A stretch of DNA of 64,000 nucleotides, from positions 5,044,194-5,108,193 of the forward strand of contig CM069598.1 of the NCBI GenBank assembly GCA_035771175.1, read 5' to 3'. Position numbers and translations under genes: made by a program. The stretch is from Paratinospora sagittata. Taxonomy: Eukaryota; Streptophyta; Magnoliopsida; Ranunculales; Menispermaceae. Under the pieces are notes generated by a model. The model saw only the letters and a list, made by a program, of their open reading frames with translations. It had not been told where the DNA came from and searched no databases. Positions within the stretch are counted from its first letter, which is position 1. Every line of letters starts with the position of its first letter. Shown in pieces: positions 1 through 9,496 of this stretch.

Positions 1-488
1 AACGAATGTATTTAATTAAAACTACAGGGTGTTACAACATTACAACTTATTATTACAAATTAAATAAAAAAAATTAATACAACTTATATAACAATTATTG
101 AAAAAAAAATATAACAATACAATGTATTAAAAATAAATTACTCAAGGTCTTCATCATCATCAAATAATTGTTCGATTCTATCTTCTTAATTGTACTAACA
201 CTTTTGATTATGTTTTTTTCTTTCATTTTATAAACTCTTATATATATATATATATATATCAGTATGTGTATGTGTATGTGTATGTATATATGTATAATAT
301 ATTCTCTAATTATATATTATCTTAAATCTTAATTATGTTTTGTTTTTGTCATTTCATAGTCTAAAGATATACTATATATACTCTAATTAAGAAATAGACT
401 AGGAACGTGATTATTTATTTTATTTTATTTATCTTAAATATGTGTTAATTCATTCTAATCATTAAAATAAGTGAGTTTATATATATAA

Positions 489-1150
489 TTGGATAATGTC
501 TTAATTTCTTTCATAATTGTTATCCAACCCATGTTATTATAATTTAGTTAAATTCATTATATATTTATATCTAGCCCTACATACTTTTAGAGAGTATATT
601 TAATAAAGCATACTTGGTAAATCTTTTTATTTTTTATTTTTAGAGAGTATATTCAATAAAGTTTAAATGTAAAAAAATTAAAAGGAAACAATATGATATA
701 AACTATATATATAATATCTTAGTTGATAATATGTACTTTTTTTCGTATTATATATTTAATTGAATATATTCTTAATAATGTATATATAATACAAATATAT
801 ACCTTTAATTATATAAACTCTTGACTTAATTAAATATATATATGCAATTGAATAATGTCTTTTTTTCATAATTGTAGCCCAACCCATGTATTATAATTTA
901 GTTAAATATATTCATTATATATTTATATCTAGCCCTACATACTTTTAGATAGTATACTTAATAAAGTTGAAATGTAGCAAAACAAAAAGGATGCAATATA
1001 ATATAAACTTTATATATATAATCTTAGTTAATTATGTGTAATCTTTTTTCATATTATATACTTAATTGAACATACCCTTAATAATGTATATATAATACAA
1101 ATATCTACCCTTAATTATATAACAATCTTGACTTAATTAAATATATATTA
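489..1150. repeat. diverged tandem duplication, about 310-360 bp per unit
   Basis: Two consecutive copies can be aligned by eye: 489-843 and about 847-1150. Shared landmarks in the same order are the block with 'ccaacccatg', the block 'atatctagccctacatac', and the block 'cttaataatgtatatataat'. The first copy carries an extra block of about 50 bp bounded by two copies of an 'agagagtatat' motif, so it is longer. No coding capacity is seen. It could be an old local duplication or two units of a satellite-like repeat. Confidence 0.75.
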
Positions 1151-1469
1151 CACACACACTTTATATACACTTAATTGTAATAACTAATGGCATACACTTG
1201 ATTATGTTTTTTTTTTTGTCATTTTGTGAACTCTTTTATATATGTGTGTGTATGGTATGTATGTAGTATTTTTTTTACACAGTGTATATAGTATGTATTA
1301 TATATACTATATATGTTTTAATTATATAACACAATCTTAATTATGTTTTATTTTTTTCATTGTATATATATATTATATTTATTATGAAATATATATATGT
1401 CAATGTGTATGAGTTAATTTTTAATTAAGAATATTTTACACATACACATGTATTTATTTTATAATATAA

Positions 1470-1474
<5 letters not shown>

Positions 1475-1516
<42 letters not shown>
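1475..1516. repeat. AT dinucleotide microsatellite
   Basis: Perfect alternation of A and T over about 40 bases, directly visible. It is probably length-polymorphic. Confidence 0.9.
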
Positions 1517-1520
<4 letters not shown>

Positions 1521-1534
1521 TGTATGTGTAATTG

Positions 1535-1745
1535 GGCCTAAGATCAGACCTTTGGCTCGGGCCGGGCCTTTGAACCAGGTTAGCGAGACAGACCAGATCT
1601 AGCTATATAATCACAAACTCGTAAAATAAGTTTTGAGACGAGGTCGGGCCAGCTCATATAATAGTCGGGCTCGAATATGAATTTAGTCATTTATAGCAGC
1701 CGGGTCAGGCTCATGGGCCTCGGACCAAATTGTCATCCCTATATA
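1535..1745. mobile_element. hAT-like MITE fragment
   Basis: A GC-richer island in AT-rich DNA, full of the 'gggctcgggccgggc' type words common in plant hAT-derived MITEs. It ends near 1741 with 'aattgtcatcccta', whose reverse complement begins TAGGGATGACAATT, a widespread hAT-like terminus. The opposite terminus is not recognisable, so the copy is truncated or diverged. No coding capacity. Confidence 0.45.
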
Positions 1746-2690
1746 TGGGGTTCAAATAGCTGTCCTCTAAAAAATTTTCAAAAAAATTTTCAAATAATTG
1801 GAGATGTAAGACATAACTGTAATTTCTTGAATTTGTACTATTAGGTTCATGTCAAAGAATTTTATTGTTAAACACCATACATAGGTATTCATCTAGTAAT
1901 AGATAATGGCGATCAATGAAAAAGGAGGTAAAAAAGGAAAGTTGCTAGGTTCAAATATTAATGTGAGAAAGAAGAAAAGAGATCTTGAGGGAAAAGTAAT
2001 AAAATTAATTTTTTTTTTATTAAAAATAATAAGTTGACAGTTTCTTTAAATAATAGGATTAACTGCTATAATAAAATTGACTTCTTAATAAAGTAATACA
2101 ATTAAAAAAAATAAATTTGATTTTTTAAAACAATAAATTATATTTTATTAATACAAATTTTATTAGGGGTTCATGGGTTTTTTTGTTTCCTTTTAGGAAA
2201 AAAATAACTTTTTTTAATGGGAATCAATTTTTCCGGAAAGTGAATATCACTTGTATCGATGTGAATCACCTTCCCATTGTTTGTGAAAAAAAAAAACGCA
2301 AAGAAGGAAATAAACATGAATTTTTAATATTCTCAACATATGTTACCCTATACCATACATCTCCTAAGAAGATATGAGTAAACAATTAGAAACTATTTTG
2401 TCATGGAAGATGGTGTTTAACTTTAAATTTAAATTTAATCGTGTGATTAAAATATTAGAATAAGTATTTATATTAATATATATTATTCAAAATACTGACC
2501 CTTTATAGTTGGAAAAGAAATAGTTAAAGTTGAATTAGTCAAAGAAGAAAAAATAAATAACACATCTAAAATATAAATGAATAATCAAAGTTTCTACGTC
2601 AATATATTCTAGTCTTTTAAGTCCACTGTGTTTATAACACTTAAATAGAATTACAATTAAAATCAACCACTTAATTAACTGAGCGAAGGG
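1746..2690. other. AT-rich spacer, nothing recognised
   Basis: Low-complexity AT-rich DNA. The one open frame at 2183-2377 has a low-complexity composition with no domain features, and I do not regard it as a gene. Confidence 0.6.
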
Positions 2691-2714
2691 TACGTGGGGA
2701 ATATCAATTTTTTT

Positions 2715-3118
2715 TATTTTTTTTTTTGGGGGGGGTGGGGAGGGAGGAGGGGAGGGAGGGAGGAGGAGGGTGTGGAGGGAGGAAGGGGGTGGGTGTGCGG
2801 AGAGAAGAAGACGGGTCTGAGGATGGGGAGGTTTAGGAGGGTTAGCATTTGGCCTCGAGGCTGGTTATGGAAAGACGAGGGTTTAATCGGTTGGGGGGGG
2901 GGGGGGGCGAAGAGGGGTCTGAGGACGCGGGGGGGGGGGGGGGGGGGGGCGAAGAGGGGTCTGAGGACGGGGAGGGAGGTTTTTGGAGGTGGCGAGAACG
3001 GCAATGACCGGTGAGGCCGCGGAGGGTAGTATTGCGAAGAGGGGTCTGAGGATGGGGAGGGAGGTTTTTGGAGGTGGCGAGAACGGTGATGACCGGTGAG
3101 GCCGCGGAGGGTAGTATT
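2715..3118. repeat. G-rich tract and 85-bp minisatellite
   Basis: The plus strand holds long G runs at about 2727-2800, 2894-2908 and 2931-2949. These grade into two perfectly phased 85-bp units at 2949-3033 and 3034-3118. Each unit starts 'gcgaagaggggtctgagga' and ends 'gaggccgcggagggtagtatt'. A partial unit (2909-2930) precedes them. The two full units differ at only a few bases. Open frames through this block, including a proline-rich one on the minus strand, are by-products of the repeats. The end of the second unit runs straight into the DOMON-derived tandem array at 3119. Confidence 0.85.
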
Positions 3119-3735
3119 GCTGGAAGGGATCAAAAGTTGCTAACGTAAAACATGGCGATAGCATCCAGCCTAATAAAACATTTTTCAACCATTGAATACC
3201 TAACACATACTTTGAACCATTTTAAGATTAAACATTTTTCACACAAAGAGAATACGGTGGTGTCGTAGGAGAGCTACACAAAAAGAGGAGAGGGCCACGT
3301 CAACATGCCAAACATGACTGGCAGTGGTAGTATTAAAAAAATAAGGGAGACTGCTAACATATATAAAATATTTTTTTTAACCATTAAACAAATACTTTGA
3401 ACTGTTTTAACATAAATCATTTTTCATGCAGTTAGAATATGGTGGTGTCGTAGGAGAGTTGCAGAGAGAGAGAGGACCGTGTCAAAACGCCAAACATGAT
3501 TGACACTGGTAGGATCAAAGTTGCCAACATAAAAAAAATGATGTTTAGCATTCAGCGTATATAAAATATTTTTTAACCATTGAACACGGAACAAATACTT
3601 TGAACCATTTTAACATAAAACATTTTTTACACACAGAATATGGTGGTGTCGTAGGAGAGTTGTACAGAGAGAGAGATAGAGAGAGGGCCACGTCAACACG
3701 CCAAACATGATTGACAGAGGTAGTATTGCTGGGAA
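3119..3735. repeat. tandem array, about 190-bp units, containing the tip of a DOMON exon
   Basis: Three units are recognised by the anchor 'ggtggtgtcgtaggagag' at 3257, 3441 and 3642, giving spacings of 184 and 201 bp. Each unit contains 'aaccattgaa', 'actttgaacca', the anchor, then 'gccaaacatg' and 'gatcaaagttgc'. Read on the minus strand, the last part of the unit matches the gene at 5112 around its residues [17 protein letters not shown] (5565-5621). The array therefore looks like repeated amplification of a junction between unknown flank (about 140 bp) and the end of the inverted DOMON exon copy next to it. Confidence 0.8.
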
Positions 3736-4079
3736 GGATCAAAGTTGCAAAGATGATAATTTCCTCTTTCTCAAGCTCAACCCCAATCTTAAAGATGTCT
3801 ATGTTGCAACTGGGTGTCATAACCTTTGCTTGGGGCTATGTAAGCAGTCGTCCTTCCATCGGATTGCTCGAATGCTACGAATGCTTGAGCTCCGATCATG
3901 CCCGTCCCTATTGGATTGATAGCCCATGTAGCCCACCATCTTGATTCAACACTGGTATGTCGACACGCCAGATTAAGAACTCTAGTCGTAAGATAATAAT
4001 TCTAGTGCAAGGTGGTCTTCAATCCCCTCAAATCTTGGCAACTAGGAAACACAATTTTTTCGGAGGAGAACGTATAGCC
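3700..4079 (-). pseudogene. inverted partial copy of cytochrome b561/DOMON exon 1
   Basis: The reverse complement of this stretch aligns with 5230-5621 of the gene downstream (roughly 85 percent by eye), covering most of the DOMON domain. Recognisable translated pieces include [19 protein letters not shown] and [17 protein letters not shown]. It is broken by an in-frame stop where the gene has LYWNY, and further down by frameshift-like differences, and it lacks the signal peptide and all transmembrane exons. It lies head-to-head with the intact-looking exon, about 1.1 kb away. It cannot encode a working protein. Transcription through both arms could give a hairpin RNA. Confidence 0.88.
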
Positions 4080-5111
4080 AACGCAATCTTTGTTGGTAAT
4101 GGGAATTGATAGATTAACAAGAATGCAGAACATCAATGACTACGACTTCATGGTGAAGACAACCGAAGATAACACACAAATCCTCACTCACATTTGAATA
4201 TTTGAATCTTAAAATCCTTAAATAATGTGTTATGTACGTTGGTGCCAACGTCATTTTCTAACATTGATACCCAGTCTCCAATAGATATTGAGAATATTGG
4301 GTAATATACACGTAACTCTAAAATATCAAAAAGGATTAGGTGCCAACGACGAAAAATAACGTTGACCGGTACATAAAAAATAACGTTGACCGGTACATAA
4401 AGCATTTTTTAACCCTTAAATACTCAACAAATTATTTAAACCATGTTAAAATGAATGTTAAAGACTGGGTTGTAAATATATTTTTTCAACTATTTCTTTT
4501 TTTTATAAATTGGGAGGCATGGGCTCTTGTCCACCAGGCCAGCATTAGTATTTTTCTAACTTTGAATGATCCCTCGCCCCTTAATAATCCTTTTTCTTGA
4601 AGTATTTTTTTTTTTTGAAAAAACAACTGAAGGCCCTTTTAACCCATTGGAGACCCGACCCGCCATTACGTGAATCCTTTTCTTAAAGTTAGATATTATG
4701 TTAATTATTTTTTTTCGCTCATAACGTTTGTTTTCCTGAAAATTGATACTTTTGTAAAAATCAATCAATCATATTTATATAAATTACAGGGAAATACAAA
4801 AAAAAAAAAAGAGTCAATTAATTAGGAGTGAGGGGAGATTGAGTTTTAAAAGCCAGGATTTGAAGTTGGAATTTATTTATTTATTTATAAAGATATGGGG
4901 GCTCTTTGCCAAAATGATGCCCGGAATCATAACATTTGTTGTACAAAATCTTGATGCCATGCAACCAGGCATCACTAACAATAATAGGCACAACACCATC
5001 CAAACTCCACGTCACATTTTAAAAAAATAAAATAAAAATCGAATGCTATACATAAAATAGAAAATAAAAATGAACCGCCAACCCAAACAAACCCATTAGT
5101 TCAGAGAGACG
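4080..5111. other. spacer upstream of the b561/DOMON gene
   Basis: No gene is seen. A 24-bp direct duplication ('cgttgaccggtacataaa') lies at about 4361-4402. The last 300 bases before 5112 should contain the promoter of the downstream gene, but no convincing TATA element stands out in the AT-rich background. Short open frames here (4340-4600, 4556-4768, 4839-5030) are low complexity. Confidence 0.55.
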
Positions 5112-8100
5112 ATGAAGTGGGAATCTCCCTCCGTTCGATCTTCTTTCGTCTTCACCATGAAGGCAGCGCCGTTCGTGTTCTTCATTCTTGCTAGTCTATG
5201 GATTCCGATCACCAGCAAAGGCTGCCTTCACTACACGTTTTCCTCCGAAAAAATTACGTTTCTTAGTTGCCAAGAATTGAGGGGATTGAGCGCTGCGTTG
5301 TACTGGAATTACGATGCCACGACCAGAGTTCTCGATCTGGCGTGTCGACATAGCGGTGTTGAATCAAGACGGTGGGCTGCATGGGCTATCAACCCAACAG
5401 GGACGGGCATGATCGGAGCTCAAGCATTCGTCGCATTCCAGCAATCCGATGGAAGGACGACTGCTTACACAACTCCAATCAAAGATTACGCCCAGTTGAA
5501 GCAAGGAAATCTTTCTTTTCCTGTTACTAAGTTTGGGGCTGAGTTTGGGAAAGAGGAAATCATCATCTTTGCAACTTTGACCCTTCCCGGAAATACTACC
5601 ACTGTCAATCATGTTTGGCAACGAGGGCGTCTCAATGGCAACGTTCCTCAAATTCATGCCATGAGTGCGGCCAACAGGGAATCAACGGGCTCCATCAATT
5701 TTGAGTCGGGGGCAATCTGTGGGGACGTCAGGAGAGCCAGTGGATCCAATTTCAAAGATCAAGAATGTAAGCCTCTGATTACATTAATCTTGTCAATTTA
5801 TTTATTTTTGAACAGAGAAATTCTTGTTTATATAATTCTTTTTCTTTTTCCTTTTTTTTTTTTCTTTCTGAAGAAGGCTTGCTAATTCGGCCGACTTCAT
5901 GTTATTTTCATCATGGGCAATTTTCCCTGGTTATGATTTTTGAATTTTATGAGTAAAATCTTTAAAAAGTATTTTGAATTTGATCAACCATAATCATAGC
6001 AGCAGTTGGGACTGTTTCCTTTGCAAGCATATGCTATTAATGTCTCCTCAAATACACCATACCACCATAATCGACCTTTCTAAAGAATCTTTGTCAAATG
6101 TTAAAACAGAGTGTTTATCGAATGAGATCTTTGTAAACTGAGAGGAAATTCACTCTTACATTAATCAAAGAAAGAACCGGCTTTATATAAGCCTTAGATA
6201 ACTGAAGGATAAACATGCAACCCACGTTAAACACTAACCTAAACGTGGTATATGACTAAGTCTGAAAGAAACCAACTTCAACTGATCCCTAAACTCTAGG
6301 ACTTATTTGACCATGCAGTTAAAACTGCTTACATGAACAAACCTATGTTTACGTAGTGGATGGAACCACTACTTTCAACAAACCTAATAATCTAACATCC
6401 TCCCTTAAACTGATTGCTAAGCATTCAGTTTACACCTGGTTCTAGACACACTCCCATAAGCTCACGCATCTTCAGAAAGGCATCAGTCTTCAAAGGCTTG
6501 GTTAGTATGTCTGCTATTTGTTCTTGAGTGTTGCAATGAACCAGATTCACAATTTTATCCTTAGTCAGCTCACGGAGAAAGTGGAAACGTACATCTATAT
6601 GTTTGCTTCGACCATGCATTACAGGATTCCTGGAGAGCTTTATTGCAGAGCTATTGTCACAAAAAATTGTTGTAGAATCTTGCTGAGCTTGACCTAATTC
6701 CTTCATTATCCTTCTCAACCAGGTTGCCTGACAGGCACATGAAGCTGCTGCTATGAATTCAGCTTCAGTTGTTGATAACGTAACCACGGGTTGCTTCTTA
6801 GACGACCAACTCACAGCTCCTGAACTTAGCATGAACAAATACCCCGATGTGCTCTTCCTATCATCTAAATCACCTGCATAATCACTATCTGAATAGCCTC
6901 TGAGCTCAGCATGTCCTCCCTTTTTGTAAAGAATTCCAAGGTTGATCGTGCCTTTTAAATACCTTAGAACCCTTTTTGCCGCTGCCAAGTGCATTTCTGT
7001 TGGACACTCCATAAACCTGCTAATTAGACTTACCACGAACATAGTGTCAGGCCGAGTGGCTGTGAGATACATAAGGCTCCCCACAATCTGTTTGTAGAAA
7101 GTATTGTCGACCCTCTCACCAGTCACATCCTTAGTTAGCTTGGTACCTGGAACAATAGGATTTTGCACTGGATTGCAACCTTTCATATTAAATCTTTCCA
7201 ATACTTCCTGAGCATATTTCTTTTGGCCGATGAATATTCCATCTACCTGCTGCAATACTTCAATTCCAAGGAAATACCTCATCTTACCAAGATCGGTCAT
7301 TTCGAACTCATTCATCATCGACTGCTTAAACTTAGTGAACATGCATTCATCATTGCCAGTATAAATGAGATCATCAACGTAAAGGCAAACAATGAGAATT
7401 TTACCTCCATTTTCAGTTTTGATGAACAAAGTGTGTTCATAGGGGCACTTCACAAAACAAAGTGTTTATCGAATCCCTGCAGTTTTACCGGTTGTTCTTC
7501 ACCCTGTGCCTCGTGCACTAGTACCTCGAACCAACACGCTTGCCACCTACGCGTGTCCAACGACCATGACCTAGGGAGTCACGTGGCACGTAAGTGTACC
7601 TCAGAACATGTTTTACGGTTGACCTGTCGATACCAACCAACCCCCATGGTGGCGAGCCATGTGGTCATGTCAGGGTAAGAGCCGGTGCTTCGCCACCCTC
7701 ACCTCGTGAGAATCCCTGATCATGATTTCGAATTCGCCCTCTTGTTAACCATGCTCTGATACCAGTATTCCTTTGAACGTAGGAAGTTTTCCATAAGCAT
7801 CGCCCAGTGGTCATAATGCCCATCCAGTTTTGGAATGGCTGCTTGCACAAAGCCACTTCCTTCTCCTGCCATATTCTTGTACCTCTTCACTCAAAAGATT
7901 GCTATCTCTCAAGCTTCGATCAAGAGCCCCAGGGTGGTGCTCTGATACCAAATGTTAAAACAGAGTGTTTATCGAATGAGATCTTTGTAAACTGGGAGGA
8001 AATTCACTCTTACATTAATCAAAGAAAGAACCGGCTTTATATAAGCCTTACATAACTGAAGGATAAACATGCAACCCACGTTAAACACTAACCTAAACGT

Positions 8101-9496
8101 GGTATATGACTAAGTCTGAAAGAAACCAACTTCAACTGATCCCTAAACTCTAGGGCTTATTTGACCATGCAGTTAAAACTGCTTACATGAACAAACCTAT
8201 GTTTACGTAGTGGATGGAACCACTACTTTCAACAAACCTAATAATCTAACATCAACTGAGAGAAGAATTATGTGTTTGTGGTTTGTTTAGCTTTATTGTG
8301 CTATCTTTTGTGGCTGTAGTTTGTTTGTTTGTATCTTGATCTTGGGTATACCCTGCCATATGAGTATTGCTGGTACTCTGTTTCTTCACTGTACTTACTC
8401 TCTTTGCATTATGAATATAAAGTAAATGTACTTTGTTTCTTCTCAAAATAATAAAAAGAGAGAGAATGATGTGTTTGAAGGCGCCATATTCCAACCTTCT
8501 GAGGATGAATTTATTTTTCAGTAACTTAAAAGACTTTGTTTCCATATTTCTCTTACTCTGGGACTTTGTTAAGTCCCATGTTAGAGATTCCACCTCTAAA
8601 TTACAAACTCCACATTGAGCAGATTTTACAACTTTCCTTTTCCATAAATTTTCATAAGTAGGAAGAGAATGATGAATCAGCTTCCAAAAGACTTCTTGTT
8701 TTAATTCTTTGGTTTCCTGGGCTTTTCATATATTTGTGCTATTTTTTTTTTCTCTTTCTGAAAAAGAAATACAAAATCTTATTGAATGCATTTCAGGTTC
8801 ATGGAGTACTCAATGCTGTGAGTTGGGGAGTCATAATGCCCCTTGGTGCCATCATTGCTAGATACTTAAGGCTGGTGAAGCCTGCTGGTCCAGCATGGTT
8901 TAATCTTCATGTTTTTTGCCAATCTTCGGCTTATGCAATTGGGGTTGCTGGATGGGGAACTGGTCTTAAACTCGGGAGCAATTCTTCTGGGGTTCAATAC
9001 AATCCTCATAGGAACATTGGCATTGCTCTCTTTGTTCTTGGCACACTTCAAGTATCTTTTTCACTCTTTTAATCAAAATCACATGTAGATTGGTTATGGC
9101 TCATACAATGTGTTTATATGTCATGGTTTTCTAGGATTTTTTTTTTTTTAATCTAATATTGGACTTCTGTATTGGAATGTTTAGGTGTTTGCTCTGGCAC
9201 TAAGACCCAAACCTGATCATAAGTACAGAATTTATTGGAACATTTATCATTGCGTCACAGGGTACGTCGTGATCATCCTAAGTGTTGTTAATGTCTTCAA
9301 GGGTATTGATATTCTACAACCAGATAACATGTGGAAGCAAGCTTACATTGGAGTTATTGTGGCGTTGGGTGTCGTAGCTTTCGTCTTGGAAGTACTTGCA
9401 TGGATGGTTAATATTATGAAGAGGAAGAAGGATGAAGAGAAGCTCCAGAATAGCACGACTGTGGTAAATGATGGAGCCAAGACCGAGCAAGTGTAG
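5112..9496 (+). CDS. cytochrome b561 and DOMON domain protein (probable frameshift)
   Basis: Three exons read as 5112-5766, 8797-9051 and 9185-9496. In the family, these plasma-membrane proteins pass electrons across the membrane, with ascorbate as donor. Exon 1 gives a hydrophobic signal peptide (an alternative start, Met16 at 5157, precedes [15 protein letters not shown]) and a DOMON domain. The likely haem ligands are the Met in GTGMIGA and the His in QIHAMS. Exons 2 and 3 give the b561 core with four conserved histidines, in NVHG, NLHVF, NPHRN and NIYHC. Both intron 2 junctions are phase 0. Exon 1 ends out of phase: one surplus T at about 5751 must be ignored to read SNSKIKN|VHGVLN, the family's usual junction. 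With it ignored the protein is 406 aa, a normal length. As written, the spliced frame stops at 8859-8861, giving a DOMON-only product. Intron 1 (3.0 kb) carries a Copia insertion on the opposite strand. This is either a recent pseudogene or a one-base sequence error. Confidence 0.85.
6099..6397 (-). repeat. 3' LTR of the Copia element
   Basis: 299 bp with termini TGTTA...TAACA. It differs from the partner LTR at three substitutions and no gaps. It directly follows the polypurine tract (minus-strand AAGGGAGGA, 6398-6406), which fixes this copy as the 3' LTR of a minus-strand element. Confidence 0.93.
6425..7453 (-). pseudogene. Copia pol remnant: reverse transcriptase end and RNase H
   Basis: An uninterrupted frame of about 340 residues, in the Tnt1/Retrofit-like Copia style. 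It starts just upstream of the reverse transcriptase YVDD box ([10 protein letters not shown]), continues through [12 protein letters not shown] and [12 protein letters not shown], then into RNase H ([37 protein letters not shown]) and ends ADILTKPL. The gag-protease-integrase and the front of the reverse transcriptase are absent, so it cannot transpose on its own. The upstream boundary is an aberrant junction: 7454-7474 repeats the end of the LTR. The apparent first codon is GTG and is not a true start. The frame is intact, in keeping with youth. Confidence 0.92.
7762..7872 (-). pseudogene. Copia gag amino-terminal remnant
   Basis: Starting at the ATG at 7870-7872 on the minus strand, 37 codons translate to a typical Copia gag start, with [12 protein letters not shown] and [13 protein letters not shown] recognisable. 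The frame then runs without a break into a tRNA-Met primer-binding-site word (TGGTATCAGAGC, 7764-7753), in which the tryptophan codon TGG is shared. It stops at an in-frame TGA about 15 codons further on. This is too short to be seen by an ORF length cut-off. Confidence 0.88.
7939..7950 (-). other. primer-binding site of the Copia element
   Basis: Minus strand TGGTATCAGAGC, two bases inside the 5' LTR. This word is complementary to the 3' end of initiator methionyl-tRNA and is standard for Copia elements. Confidence 0.93.
7953..8251 (-). repeat. 5' LTR of the Copia element
   Basis: 299 bp, TGTTA...TAACA. Compared with 6099-6397 it has a G/A difference in the 'ctgagagg' word, a G/C difference in 'cttagata' and an A/G difference in 'ctaggact'. 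A primer-binding site follows it on the minus strand, which marks it as the 5' LTR. Confidence 0.93.

Larger units (their letters stand above)
1..1530. other. AT-rich spacer without genes
   Basis: No open reading frame of gene-like composition is visible on either strand. The stretch is extremely AT-rich, with short TA and TG/TA runs near 240-285 and an uninterrupted AT microsatellite at about 1475-1516. A diverged direct duplication occupies 489-1150 and is listed separately. I see no promoter or gene remnant. Confidence 0.7.
6099..8251 (-). mobile_element. internally deleted chimeric Ty1/Copia LTR retrotransposon
   Basis: Two 299-bp LTRs (6099-6397 and 7953-8251) flank a 1.55-kb interior. 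The element reads on the minus strand and lies in intron 1 of the b561/DOMON gene. Order on the minus strand: 5' LTR; primer-binding site complementary to initiator tRNA-Met (7939-7950); start of gag (from 7872); a second primer-binding-site-like word (7753-7764) with foreign-looking leader; the C-terminal third of pol (7453-6425); polypurine tract (6398-6406); 3' LTR. Protease, integrase and most of the reverse transcriptase are missing, so it is non-autonomous. The LTRs differ at 3 of 299 positions, so insertion is recent. Flanking bases are tcaaa and tcaac, a probable imperfect 5-bp target duplication. Confidence 0.93.

Noticed and set aside
2714..3133. 139-residue proline-rich reading frame on the minus strand
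   Set aside because: It is the translation of G-rich minisatellite DNA; the residues simply follow the repeat, and other frames are open too.
3707..3944. Two plus-strand frames of 70-77 residues
   Set aside because: They are antisense shadows of the inverted DOMON exon copy; the same shadow exists at 5364-5657 opposite the real exon.
7163..7678. 171-residue plus-strand frame
   Set aside because: Antisense to Copia pol and leader; no domain resemblance.
7665..7856. 63-residue minus-strand frame in the Copia leader
   Set aside because: Out of frame with the recognisable gag start at 7872, and its residues have no gag features.
6099..8251. The Copia insertion as the cause of the frameshift
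   Set aside because: The element sits over 330 bp inside the intron and the exon change is a single base; nothing links the two events directly.
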